Source: Rhizobium sp. CF122 (GTDB lineage: Bacteria > Pseudomonadota > Alphaproteobacteria > Rhizobiales > Rhizobiaceae). Taken from it: a stretch of DNA of 64,000 nt. The DNA is taken from positions 30,736-94,735 of the forward strand of contig NZ_AKKA01000085.1 in assembly GCF_000282035.1 (NCBI RefSeq), given 5' to 3'. The notes beneath the pieces were generated by a model, which did no database searches, was not told where the DNA came from, and was given only the letters and a program-made list of their open reading frames with translations. The translations under genes were made by a program, and so were the position numbers. Below are positions 17,959 through 26,663 of this stretch, one piece after another (position 1 is the stretch's first letter; each line of letters starts with the position of its first letter).

Positions 17959-18753
17959 TCAAACGGCGAGCTGCTCAATCAGTTCCCGCACCGCCGATGA
18001 GGAAGGCAGCGCCAGAGTGGCGGCAGTGTCCGAAGACGGCCCGACACGAACGGAATGGCCGCCAAAGCGATTGGCGACACGGAACATCGCCTCGTCCGTA
18101 ACGTCGTCACCGATGGCAATCGGACGCCTGCCGGCAAAGGGCGGCATCGACAGAAACGTCTCCACAGCGTGACCTTTGTCGGCGCTCGCGGGTCGGATTT
18201 CGAGAACCATCTTGCCGCGCTGCAAGGTCCAGTTCGGCCCGACCTTGGACTGCAGCCTCTCCATGATCAGCTCCACATCCGCCTGCCTTTGCGGCGCGAG
18301 GCGATAGTGAGCGGCGACCGCAGCTCCCTTGTCTTCCACGAGTACGCCTTGCAGATTTTCGGTTGCGGCGCGGAGCTCCGCCTTCAATGCCTCGAATGCG
18401 GCAGTGGTCTCGGCTTTCATGATGCTGCCGTCCGGCCAACGCAATTCGGCGCCGTGCAAGCCGGCGATCGGAAATCGGAATGGTGCGAACAGCTCGTCGG
18501 CATAAGCGAGTGCCCGTCCTGTGACCAAGGCTAGCGCGCCACCGAGCCTTCGCGACGCGGCATAAAGCGCTGCCGGCAGCGACGGTGGCATGACGATCGC
18601 ATCCGGCACCGCGGCCAGGTCAAGCAATGTGCCATCGATATCGAGAAAAAGAGCGCAGTCTTGAGGGGAGGATAAAACGGCGCTCAGCAATTCCGTCTGC
18701 CCTGAGGCCGGTTGCGGCATCATGGCAGGAAATGGCTCACTGGGGTATGACAT
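17959..18753 (-). CDS. otsB: trehalose-phosphatase
   Basis: A 264-residue HAD-superfamily phosphatase converting trehalose-6-phosphate to trehalose. Motif I is CALFLDIDGTLLDLA (nucleophile Asp at about residue 40), the motif II region is ALALVTGRALAYADEL, and motif IV is PIAIGDDVTDEAMF. It is co-directional with otsA and directly upstream, so the two consecutive steps form one operon. Confidence 0.92.
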   Translation of the reverse strand: MSYPSEPFPAMMPQPASGQTELLSAVLSSPQDCALFLDIDGTLLDLAAVPDAIVMPPSLPAALYAASRRLGGALALVTGRALAYADELFAPFRFPIAGLHGAELRWPDGSIMKAETTAAFEALKAELRAATENLQGVLVEDKGAAVAAHYRLAPQRQADVELIMERLQSKVGPNWTLQRGKMVLEIRPASADKGHAVETFLSMPPFAGRRPIAIGDDVTDEAMFRVANRFGGHSVRVGPSSDTAATLALPSSSAVRELIEQLAV

Positions 18754-18856
18754 GGTGACTTACCTATGTCGGCATCTGCCGAAGGCAACCCGTTTTGGCT
18801 CAATAATGCGAGGAAATCTCAGATTTTGCCGTGGTATCCGTGCGCTGATCAATTGT

Positions 18857-20380
18857 TCATTCAGCCGGCATTGTGCCGGAATGCTCGGTGAAGAAGGCCT
18901 TGGCATCGGCGGTAAAGGCGGCGCGCTGAACGCTCCGCGTGTAAAACATGTGACCGCCGCGATAGACCTTCAGCGCCACCCGCTCGCCGGCAAGCGAAGG
19001 CGGCAAGTGGTCAACAACATAACGGCTCACGCCATAAGGAGTGACGAGATCGCTGTAGCCGTGGGCGATCAACAGGCGGAATTTCGGATTGGAGGCGAGG
19101 AACTGGCGAATATCGTCGGTGACGCTCGCCTGCAGCCTAGAACCACCGCCGCGTCCGCCCCACTCCCATCTGCGGCTGATGTCGCCGTCCAGCAGCGAAT
19201 AGGTCATCTCGGTCTTGAAGCCGAGTTCATTGCGCGCATAGTCGGCGAAGGCCCCGCCATAGGCGCGGGTGAAGCCGTCGAGGATGGCATCGTCGCCACG
19301 GTCAGAGTCCGACTCCGGATAAGGATCGGGCGTCGAGAACGCCGCGTCGTAAGGGCTGACAATTCGACCATCCTGCCCGCTTGATTGCTTCGCATAGGCG
19401 TTTCCGAGGAAGCCGCGGTTCTTTGCCACGATATCTTCGGGAATGCCGGTCATGCCGGCAACCTTCCCGTAGAAGGCTTTGGCCGCCTGGCCAGTCGGCA
19501 GCGGGCCAGCGAGTGTCGTCAGATAGTCGCCAAGCGCAAATTTCTCCGCATCGCGCTGCTGCGCTTCATCGAAGGCATTGCGTCTGTCCATGTTCGCTGC
19601 CGCAAGCGACGGAAACTCGAGTGCCGCGCCCAGTGCAAACTGATCGGCATTGAACATCAGTTGCCCTTCGAGCAATGGCGAAAGCATGATCGCGCCCGAG
19701 ACGATGATGCCTTGGCTATCCTTCAGCGCGCCGACCACCTTGGCGGCGCGGAAGCCGCCATAGCTCTCTCCGAGAAGATATTTGGGCGAACCGGACCGGT
19801 TGTTGTGGGCGACATAGAGAGCGATCGCCTTCGCAACGCTCTGCGCGTCGGAATTGACGTTGTAGTAATTGGAGGCGTCGTCGGCCTTGGCGGTTCGGCT
19901 CCATCCGGTTCCGATCGGATCGATGAGGACAATGTCGGTAAAGTCGAGCCAGCTCTGCGGATTGTCGGTCAATTTTGCATCGGCCCCATCGGCCCCATCC
20001 GGGCCGAAATCCAGGATGCGCGGCCCTACGAGGCCGAGATGCAGGAACGCCGATGCGGCGCCGGGGCCGCCGTTGAAGGCAAAGGTCAGGGGCCGGTCGG
20101 ACCTCCCGTTCTTGGCGACATAGGCCGTATAGAATACGGCGCCGGCCTTGGAGCCGTCTTGCGCAAAGAGATCCAACGTGCCGGCCGTCGCCACGAAGTC
20201 GAGGGTCCGGCCGCCGATCGTCATTGTGTGCTGGGTGACCGAGTCGCTCGGCAGCAGCTTCAACACGCCCTCGCTCGATGAACCCTGTGCGGCAGCCTCG
20301 CCTCGACCCTCCTGCGATAAGGCGGGGGGCAGCGGAGCAAGCAAGGCGGTTGCAAGCAGAATGGCGGATAGGAAACGCAA
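18857..20380 (-). CDS. secreted serine carboxypeptidase (S10 family)
   Basis: An S10-type peptidase of about 507 residues. The proposed start is TTG at 20380, with AGGAG 5 nt upstream, giving an immediate Sec signal peptide (LRFLSAILLATALLAPLPPALSQ). Active-site elements are the oxyanion NGGPGAAS, the nucleophile GESYGGFRA, the acid in HGYSDLVTPYG and the histidine in YRGGHMFY. The enzyme would remove C-terminal residues from peptides in the periplasm or outside the cell. It stands alone on its strand. Confidence 0.88.
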   Translation of the reverse strand: MRFLSAILLATALLAPLPPALSQEGRGEAAAQGSSSEGVLKLLPSDSVTQHTMTIGGRTLDFVATAGTLDLFAQDGSKAGAVFYTAYVAKNGRSDRPLTFAFNGGPGAASAFLHLGLVGPRILDFGPDGADGADAKLTDNPQSWLDFTDIVLIDPIGTGWSRTAKADDASNYYNVNSDAQSVAKAIALYVAHNNRSGSPKYLLGESYGGFRAAKVVGALKDSQGIIVSGAIMLSPLLEGQLMFNADQFALGAALEFPSLAAANMDRRNAFDEAQQRDAEKFALGDYLTTLAGPLPTGQAAKAFYGKVAGMTGIPEDIVAKNRGFLGNAYAKQSSGQDGRIVSPYDAAFSTPDPYPESDSDRGDDAILDGFTRAYGGAFADYARNELGFKTEMTYSLLDGDISRRWEWGGRGGGSRLQASVTDDIRQFLASNPKFRLLIAHGYSDLVTPYGVSRYVVDHLPPSLAGERVALKVYRGGHMFYTRSVQRAAFTADAKAFFTEHSGTMPAE

Positions 20381-20467
20381 GACTTCTCCTCCGACGGAAG
20401 CGGCATGGGAGGCGTCAGCGTAGCATCGCCCCGTTGGGGGAGAAATCAACAGATGGTGAGGCCGACG

Positions 20468-21760
20468 TCAGTCCGCCTTCTCGATCGTCTGCGCATTCAC
20501 ATACTGCGCGCGACCGGCGTTCCAGCCGTTGATAGCGGCGCCGGCACCAAGCACCACGAAAAGCACTGCCGACCATGCGAAGCTGCCGGTCCAGCCGCGG
20601 ATGAGCCCGACCAAGAGCGGGCCGATCGCGGCAAGAAGGTAGCCCACGCATTGGGCCATGCCCGAAAGATGGGCCGCGACATGCGGATCGCGCGACCGCA
20701 ACACGATCGTCGTCATCGCGACAGCGATCAGGCCGCCCTGGCCAATGCCCTGCAGCACCGCCCAGACCCAGATGGTGAAGAGCGGCGCAAACAGCAGGCC
20801 GAACAATGCGACGACGGCAACGACGCAGAGCGACGCATTGATCACGCGCTGATCCTTGCCCCTGACGGCGATCTGCGGGGCAACCAGGCATGCCGCAGCC
20901 TGAACCATCACCGATACCGAAACGATCGCTCCAGCGGTGACGCCGTCAAGACCGCGCTCGCGCAGGATCGGGACGAGCCAACCAAACACGCAATAAGCCA
21001 GAGCCGACTGCAGGCCCATGAAGAGAGTGACCTGCCAGGCCAGGCGATCCCGCCACAGCCCTTGGACGGAAAAGCCGCTGCGCTTGACTTGATTCTTGGT
21101 GGACAGCACCTGCGGCAACCAGATCATCCCGACGACCAATGCAGGCAGACCCCAGGCGGCCAGCGCTCCGGAGAGCGAGCCGCCGAGGATGCGCTCGAGC
21201 GGCAGCGTGAAGCCTGCGGCGCTCGCCGCGCCCGCGCATAGCGCCATCGTGTAAAAGCCGGTCATCAGCGCTGCGCGATCGGCAAAGTCGCGCTTGACCA
21301 GCCCTGGCAGCAGCACGTTCCCGACCGCGATGCAGGCGCCGGCAAGCGCAGTGCCGACGAAGAGCAGCGGAACGGATGATAAGCCACGCAGACCCGTCCC
21401 GAGCGCCAGCAGGACGAGGACCGCCAGAAGCGTGCGCTCCGATCCGATCCGCTGGGCAAGCCGCGGCGCCAACGGCGAAAAGGCGCCGAGGCAGACGACG
21501 GGCAGGGTGGTCAGCAGGCTGGCACCGAGGGATGAAAGGCCGAGTTCCGTCTTGATTTCGGGCAGCAGCGCGGAGGCGCTGGAGAAGACGGGACGCAGAT
21601 TGAAGGCGATCAGGACGAGGCTGGCGCCAAGGAGAAAGCGCACCGCTGCGCTGCTGCCAACGGGGGGCTGCGGCTGCGGTACGCTATCGGCTTCGGCATC
21701 GATGAGCTGTTCGTCCGCCAGGTCGTAGACGTGTGCGGCATCCTGAAGGGGTGTGGTCAT
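20468..21760 (-). CDS. MFS transporter, CynX/NimT-like
   Basis: A 430-residue, 12-helix major facilitator protein. The family start pattern LLGASLVLIAFNLRPVFSSASALLPEIKTELGLS (about residues 44-77) is characteristic of the cyanate-permease-like CynX/NimT group. There is an unusual 40-residue acidic N-terminal extension. Its ATG overlaps the upstream GntR-gene stop by 4 nt, so the two form a regulator-transporter operon. Substrate unknown. Confidence 0.85.
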   Translation of the reverse strand: MTTPLQDAAHVYDLADEQLIDAEADSVPQPQPPVGSSAAVRFLLGASLVLIAFNLRPVFSSASALLPEIKTELGLSSLGASLLTTLPVVCLGAFSPLAPRLAQRIGSERTLLAVLVLLALGTGLRGLSSVPLLFVGTALAGACIAVGNVLLPGLVKRDFADRAALMTGFYTMALCAGAASAAGFTLPLERILGGSLSGALAAWGLPALVVGMIWLPQVLSTKNQVKRSGFSVQGLWRDRLAWQVTLFMGLQSALAYCVFGWLVPILRERGLDGVTAGAIVSVSVMVQAAACLVAPQIAVRGKDQRVINASLCVVAVVALFGLLFAPLFTIWVWAVLQGIGQGGLIAVAMTTIVLRSRDPHVAAHLSGMAQCVGYLLAAIGPLLVGLIRGWTGSFAWSAVLFVVLGAGAAINGWNAGRAQYVNAQTIEKAD

Positions 21761-22434
21761 GAATGGAGCATCCGGTCGAGAGCGCCGATGATGGGGGCCA
21801 TGAAGCGGCGAACGGCCGCATCGGCCTGTTGCGGATCGCCGGTGGCGAGCGCGTCGATGATGTCGGCATGCGCCCGCATATCAGGCTCGGGAATCTCGTC
21901 GTCCAATGTCGCCGCGATCGTTTCGGCAATCGAGGCGGAAAAAAACTGATAGATTTCGATCATCGCGCGGTTGGCGGAAGCGGCAATGATCGCCTTGTGG
22001 AAAGCAAGATCGCGTTCGACGAAGACGCTTCTGTCGCCGCCTTCGAAATTGCCCCGCTTGGCGAGAAGCGCCCGCAACTCCGCAATGATCTCAGGCGTTT
22101 GTCGTATCGCGGCCAGCCGTGCGGCCTCGACATCGAGTGCGCACCGGGCTTCGAAGAGATCGCGCAGACCGGCGCGACGCGCCATGGTGAGCGGCAGCCG
22201 GGTGTCGGTGGTCGAGAGTACGTAGGTTCCCGAGCCCTGCCGGGTTTCGAGCAGGCCTTGCGACACCAACACCCGCACCGCCTCTCGGATCGTGCCGCGG
22301 CTGACGGAGAGCGTGGAAGACAGCGTCGCCTCGTTGGGCAATTTCTCGCCAACGGCCCATCGCTTACCCAGTATCTCCGTGCGGATCGCCTCAATGGCCG
22401 TGTCCGCAAGTTTCGTTTTTGCAATTGGTTGCAT
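21757..22434 (-). CDS. FadR-subfamily GntR transcriptional regulator
   Basis: A 225-residue regulator. A GntR winged helix (AIEAIRTEILGKRWAVGEKLPNEATLSSTLSVSRGTIREAVRVLVSQGLLETRQGSGTYV, about residues 15-72) is joined to an all-helical FCD effector domain with the metal ligands Asp/His expected of that family. It is the first gene of an operon with the CynX-like transporter. A long perfect palindrome 7 nt before its start codon indicates autoregulation. Confidence 0.92.
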   Translation of the reverse strand: MQPIAKTKLADTAIEAIRTEILGKRWAVGEKLPNEATLSSTLSVSRGTIREAVRVLVSQGLLETRQGSGTYVLSTTDTRLPLTMARRAGLRDLFEARCALDVEAARLAAIRQTPEIIAELRALLAKRGNFEGGDRSVFVERDLAFHKAIIAASANRAMIEIYQFFSASIAETIAATLDDEIPEPDMRAHADIIDALATGDPQQADAAVRRFMAPIIGALDRMLHS

Positions 22435-22440
22435 CGCCCG

Positions 22441-22473
22441 TATTCATAAAGTCATCAGATGACTTTATGAATA
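22441..22473. promoter_or_regulatory. 33-bp perfect palindrome, likely GntR/FadR-type operator
   Basis: Two 16-nt arms (left arm TATTCATAAAGTCATC) are exact inverted repeats around a single central A. The core GTCATCAGATGAC resembles operators of FadR-subfamily regulators. It lies 7 nt before the regulator's ATG, so binding would block transcription or ribosome access. Confidence 0.8.
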
Positions 22474-22515
22474 CCTTGAGGCCGTTGCCCTCGTCAATCC
22501 TGTGCTGAAAAATGA

Positions 22516-22540
22516 AAAGGGCCGCTCGAGGCGACCCTTT
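22516..22540 (-). terminator. Rho-independent terminator downstream of the 23-residue ORF
   Basis: On the minus strand, AAAGGG and CCCTTT arms with an inner CGC/GCG pair enclose a short loop and are followed by TTTTCATTTTTC. It lies 57 nt beyond the stop of the small ORF at 22598-22669. Confidence 0.65.
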
Positions 22541-22597
22541 CCATGAGTTCTGGCCTGTAAATGGCCGGACCGTCAAAGCGATCCTAGGAAGGTGGGC

Positions 22598-22669
22598 TTA
22601 GAGCGAGGGCTGCCTCGCTTTCATCACCACTTCCATGCCTTTTACGAGGTCCGAAATCTCATTAGACAT
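22598..22669 (-). CDS. small protein of 23 residues, unknown
   Basis: A 24-codon frame starting MSNEISDLVKGM and ending KARQPSL. The ATG is preceded by an unusually complete Shine-Dalgarno sequence (AAGGAAGGTGATCC). About 60 nt further upstream is a promoter-like pair, and a terminator follows, so it forms its own transcription unit of about 180 nt. The N-terminal half would be an amphipathic helix. I do not recognise the family. It could be a small regulatory peptide or the visible part of a small RNA gene. Confidence 0.55.
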   Translation of the reverse strand: MSNEISDLVKGMEVVMKARQPSL

Positions 22670-22707
22670 TGGATCACCTTCCTTTCGTTCTGTTGAAGAT
22701 GGGTAAA

Positions 22708-22735
22708 AGGTAGGATGATTCGCCGGAGATGCAAG
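22708..22735 (-). promoter_or_regulatory. candidate promoter of the 23-residue ORF
   Basis: On the minus strand CTTGCA (22735-22730) and CTACCT (22713-22708) are separated by 16 nt, close to the rhizobial CTTGAC-N17-CTATAT form. Transcription would begin near 22700, about 30 nt before the ATG. The remaining non-coding part of 22737-22883 shows nothing recognisable. Confidence 0.4.
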
Positions 22736-22883
22736 AAAAAACGAGGTGTCAGGTGCTGCGCAGCTTCCCTGGCAGCGGTGTTTCACTTTACGGTCGCCGA
22801 CAATACACCAATGTTTACAATGATGTCCTGTATGCTGCCGTAGTGAGCAAACATTGCGGCAGAGGGCTGTGGATTAAGCCGGC

Positions 22884-23795
22884 TCAGTGTGCGGCCTTGA
22901 TGAAGGTGCCGTTCTGTAACTCTCGCATCGCCTGCATGATCTCCTCTCGCGAGTTCATGACGATCGGCCCATGCCAGGCAACCGGCTCCTCGATCGGCTT
23001 GCCTGAAACGAGCAGGAACCGGATGCCTTCGTCGCCGGCCTGCACCGTCACTTCGTCACCGCTGTCGAAGACGACGAGCGTCCGGTTGCCGGACATGTCG
23101 CGAATGTTGAGTTCCTCGCCGTTGACCTCCTTCTCGACACGGACGCCGAACGGCTTGGAGGCGTCGCGGAATGTGCCGGAGCCTGCGAAGATATAGGCAA
23201 ATGCGTTGCGATAGGTGTCGACGGGCAGGCGCTTCTTCTTCCCCGGAGGGACCGAGACATCGAGATAGATCGGTTCGGCCGCGACGCCGTCAACTGGCCC
23301 CGCTTTGCCCCAGAAGTCGCCACAGATAACGCGCACGGCCGTACCGTCGTCATCGACAACGACGGGAATGTCGGCGGATTTGACGTCCTGATAGCGCGGC
23401 GCCGTCATCTTCAGCGACGAGGGCAGGTTGGCCCAGAGCTGGAAGCCATGCATGCGTCCGGCAAAATCGCCCTTCGGCATTTCCTGGTGCATGATGCCGC
23501 TTCCTGCCGTCATCCACTGGATGTCGCCGGCGCCGAGCAGACCGCGATTGCCGAGGCTGTCGCCGTGCTCGACCGTGCCTGCAAGCACGTAGGTGATCGT
23601 CTCGATGCCGCGATGCGGATGCCAGGGAAAGCCGCGGATATATTCGGCCGGATTGTCATTGCGGAAATCGTCCATCATCAGGAAGGGGTCTGTCATCGAC
23701 GGATCCCCGAAGCCGAAGACGCGGTGCAGCTTCACACCGGCGCCTTCCATGGTTGGCGTTGCGGTGCTCGTATGCTTTACGGGACGTATCGACAT
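22884..23795 (-). CDS. pirin-family protein
   Basis: A 303-residue bicupin. The N-terminal pirin motif is present (GFPWHPHRGIETITYVLAGTVEHGDSLGN, about residues 55-83) with the metal-binding His pair and a later His/Glu pair (GSGIMHQEMP). The C-terminal pirin domain follows (PPGKKKRLPVDTYRNAFAYIFAGSG). Some relatives are quercetin dioxygenases, others are redox-sensing co-regulators; the role here is open. Confidence 0.9.
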   Translation of the reverse strand: MSIRPVKHTSTATPTMEGAGVKLHRVFGFGDPSMTDPFLMMDDFRNDNPAEYIRGFPWHPHRGIETITYVLAGTVEHGDSLGNRGLLGAGDIQWMTAGSGIMHQEMPKGDFAGRMHGFQLWANLPSSLKMTAPRYQDVKSADIPVVVDDDGTAVRVICGDFWGKAGPVDGVAAEPIYLDVSVPPGKKKRLPVDTYRNAFAYIFAGSGTFRDASKPFGVRVEKEVNGEELNIRDMSGNRTLVVFDSGDEVTVQAGDEGIRFLLVSGKPIEEPVAWHGPIVMNSREEIMQAMRELQNGTFIKAAH

Positions 23796-24059
23796 GGCAT
23801 CCTCTCGAAGGTTTCAACTTGCCCGGGACTATAGCCGCCGGGCCAGCCTCTGCGAAATTAGCCGCCGCGGGAACGCACTGTTCACAAAAGAAGATGTCGC
23901 ATTGCGCAATTCGATCGCATCGACCGTCAGAAATTTGTCATCTTCCGCTTGCAAGTCAGGAAGCCGTTCAGGTCTTATTAACCATCAGATTCGACAATCG
24001 TTGTCGCGTTTCAGCATTTCTCCCGCCTCCAACAACGCGGGCTCCGGAGTGGAAAGAGC

Positions 24060-24869
24060 ATGTGTCGCTGGGCAGCCTATCGCGGAGACCCCCTCTATCT
24101 GGAGGAACTGGTGTCCTCGCCCGCGCACTCGCTGATCGAGCAATCGCATTGCGCGACACGCGCCAAGACCCCCACCAATGGCGACGGTTTCGGCATCGCC
24201 TGGTATGGCGACCGTCCGGAACCTGGCCGCTATCGTGATACCTTGCCGGCTTGGTCCGACTGCAATCTCAAGAGTTTGGCGCGGCAAATCCGCTCTCCGT
24301 TGTTCCTGGCGCACGTACGGGCAGCGACCGGCGGCGGCACCCGCCGTGACAACTGTCACCCCTTCACCTTCGGCAATTGGTCCTTCATGCACAATGGCCA
24401 GATCGCAGGTTTCGAACGGCTGCGTCGCCCTATGGAAGCGATGCTTGATGACGAACTCTTCAACGCCCGCGGAGGGACGACCGATTCCGAACTGATGTTC
24501 TTGCTCGCCCTGCAGTTCGGCCTGCAGCAGACGCCGATAGCTGCGATGGCGGAGATGATCCGCTTCGTCGAAAGCCTTGCCGAGAAACTTCTCGGATCGG
24601 TGCTGCTGCGCTACACGGCTGCCTTCTCGGATGGCAAGGCGCTCTACGCGATCCGCTATGCGACCGACCGCAAAGCGCCGACGCTCTATGCCTCTCCGCT
24701 CGGCAAGGGCTACTGCTTGGTGTCCGAGCCGCTGAACGATGATGTCGATGCCTGGGCGGAGATCCCGGACGGAAGCGCCGTCACGCTCGGCGAAAATGGC
24801 CTTGCTATCGCGCCGTTTCGTCCGGTGCAGGCAGTTGCAAAAGCCACCCCGGTCGCGATCACGGCTTGA
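24060..24869 (+). CDS. class II glutamine amidotransferase (YafJ-like)
   Basis: A 269-residue stand-alone Ntn-hydrolase amidotransferase domain. The nucleophile is Cys2 (MCRWAAYRGDPLYLEEL). NGDGFGIAWYG, HVRAATGG, NCHPFTFGNWSFMHNGQI and the specificity loop around TTDSELMF follow. It hydrolyses glutamine or a gamma-glutamyl compound; no synthase domain is attached. Relatives include EgtC and YafJ, but no egt genes are present here. Its last 11 nt overlap the coaBC end (convergent). Confidence 0.85.
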   Translation: MCRWAAYRGDPLYLEELVSSPAHSLIEQSHCATRAKTPTNGDGFGIAWYGDRPEPGRYRDTLPAWSDCNLKSLARQIRSPLFLAHVRAATGGGTRRDNCHPFTFGNWSFMHNGQIAGFERLRRPMEAMLDDELFNARGGTTDSELMFLLALQFGLQQTPIAAMAEMIRFVESLAEKLLGSVLLRYTAAFSDGKALYAIRYATDRKAPTLYASPLGKGYCLVSEPLNDDVDAWAEIPDGSAVTLGENGLAIAPFRPVQAVAKATPVAITA

Positions 24870-26067
24870 GTCGTTCGGCAATCATCGCCGCAAGCCTCGT
24901 TGCAACCTCTTCCTTCGCCAGATCCGGCCATTGCTCGATGCCGCTGTGGCTGACGATTTTCACCCTGTTGCGGACGCCGCCCATGATGCCGGTTGCCGGC
25001 GAAACATCGTTGGCGACGATGATATCGGCACCCTTGCGGTCAAGCTTCGCCCTGGCGTTGCTTTCCACATCCTGCGTCTCTGCCGCGAAGCCGATCACCA
25101 GCTTCGGCCGCATCGTGTGATGGCCGACCGTCTTTAAAATATCGGGATTCTCCGTCAGCGCGAGCGTCGGAATGGATTCGCCCGGATGTTTCTTGATCTT
25201 CTGGTCGGTGGCCGACGCAACACGCCAGTCGGCGACCGCCGCAACCATTACGGCAACATCCGCAGGAAGCGCGGCAAGCACGGCGTCCCGCATCTGATCT
25301 GCGCGCTCGACATGGACGACCTTGACGCCAAAAGGATCGGGAATGGAAACCGGTCCGGAAACGAGGGTCACATCTGCGCCAAGCGCCGCAAGCGCCGCGG
25401 CAATTGCATGTCCCTGGCGGCCAGAGGAGCGATTGGCGATGTAACGCACAGGGTCAATCGGCTCATGCGTTGGGCCGGAGGTGATGATCGCCTTGCGGCC
25501 GGTAAGCGGCTTCGGCCGATCATGGAGCAAGGCTTCCGCCGCGGCGACGATCTCGAGCGGTTCGGCCATGCGCCCGATGCCCGCTTCGCGGCTCTCGGCC
25601 ATCTCGCCGGACATAGGCCCGATGAAGCGGATGCGGTCGCCGCGCAGAGTCTCGACATTGCGCTTCGTCGCCGGATGCGCCCACATATGCGGGTTCATGG
25701 CCGGGGCCGCGAGCACCGGCCGGTCGGTCGCAAGCAGGACGGTCGAAGCAAGGTCGTCTGCGAGCCCGTTCGCCATCTTGGCAAGCAGGTCTGCTGTTGC
25801 CGGAACAATCAGGACGAGGTCGCAATCGCGCGCCAGCCGGATATGGCCGACATCCTGCTCGTCCTGCCGTGAAAACAGGTCGGTGAACACATGGTCGGCG
25901 GCGAGGGCGCCGACCGCAAGCGGCGTCACGAATTCCTCCGCGCCCTTGGTCATCAGTGGCCGCACCGATGCGCCCCGCTCCTTGAGCCGTCGGATGAGGT
26001 CCAGGCTTTTATAGGCCGCGATCCCGCCGGAAATGATGAGGAGGATGCGTTTGCCGCTGAGAACCAT
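24859..26067 (-). CDS. coaBC: bifunctional phosphopantothenoylcysteine synthetase/decarboxylase
   Basis: A 402-residue fusion for two steps of coenzyme A synthesis. The N-terminal CoaC flavoprotein decarboxylase (about residues 1-185) has ISGGIAAYKSLDLIRRLKERG, the active His region EDVGHIRLAR and PAMNPHMW. The C-terminal CoaB synthetase (about 190-402) has ITSGPTHEPIDPVRYIANRSSGRQGHAIAAALAALGADVTLVSGP. Length is normal. Its usual neighbours ubiB and dut (from memory of Sinorhizobium) are displaced by about 16 and 13 kb. Confidence 0.94.
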   Translation of the reverse strand: MVLSGKRILLIISGGIAAYKSLDLIRRLKERGASVRPLMTKGAEEFVTPLAVGALAADHVFTDLFSRQDEQDVGHIRLARDCDLVLIVPATADLLAKMANGLADDLASTVLLATDRPVLAAPAMNPHMWAHPATKRNVETLRGDRIRFIGPMSGEMAESREAGIGRMAEPLEIVAAAEALLHDRPKPLTGRKAIITSGPTHEPIDPVRYIANRSSGRQGHAIAAALAALGADVTLVSGPVSIPDPFGVKVVHVERADQMRDAVLAALPADVAVMVAAVADWRVASATDQKIKKHPGESIPTLALTENPDILKTVGHHTMRPKLVIGFAAETQDVESNARAKLDRKGADIIVANDVSPATGIMGGVRNRVKIVSHSGIEQWPDLAKEEVATRLAAMIAERLKP

Positions 26068-26179
26068 GACGTTCGTCCATCGAGTATCTGATTGTGTGAA
26101 ACCCTAAGCCTTTGGGGAATAATAAGCAATCGGCAGCGAAGGCCGATCGGTCGCAGTGACAGCACCTTGCTGCTGTGGC

Positions 26180-26599
26180 ATGGAACGAAGCATGGGGACC
26201 ATGCGCAGCATCTTGCGGGATCGGGTATCGGCCAGCGCTGTCGCGCTGCTGGTCGCCTGTCTGCTGTTGATCCAAGGGCTGCTGGGCGGCAATGCTCAGG
26301 GCGCCGTGGCGGCATCCGCCGTCGATCCCTTCACGATCATTTGCTCTTCGAGCGGACACGGTTCCGTCGATGATGCCGGCCACGGTAATTTGCCGGCCAA
26401 GAAAGCGCCGGAGTGCCCGTGTGGCACGCTCTGCCGCCTGGCATCGGCCGCCATGCCGGCAATTCTCGACGGGCAGACGGGTCCTCTTTATGTCGCGGTC
26501 GAGACTGCGATCGACACCGCGATCCGAACCGATGCAGTCATTTCTCCGGCCTTACGCGGGCGGATCGCCGAACCGCGTGCGCCCCCCATCACTGCCTGA
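26180..26599 (+). CDS. DUF2946-like small membrane or exported protein
   Basis: A protein of about 139 residues with one hydrophobic N-terminal segment (SASAVALLVACLLLIQGLLGG, signal-anchor or signal peptide) and a cysteine/histidine-containing region (ICSSSGHG, CPCGTLCRL) that could bind metal. Starts at 26180, 26192 and 26201 are all possible. It is followed 64 nt later by a PepSY-TM protein. This pairing is common near metal-responsive or TonB-dependent uptake genes. Function unknown. Confidence 0.6.
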   Translation: MERSMGTMRSILRDRVSASAVALLVACLLLIQGLLGGNAQGAVAASAVDPFTIICSSSGHGSVDDAGHGNLPAKKAPECPCGTLCRLASAAMPAILDGQTGPLYVAVETAIDTAIRTDAVISPALRGRIAEPRAPPITA

Positions 26600-26663
26600 C
26601 GTCATCGTTCCGCCTCCGCGCCTATTGGGCAGAGGCCCGATTTTCTTACGTTGGGAGACATTC

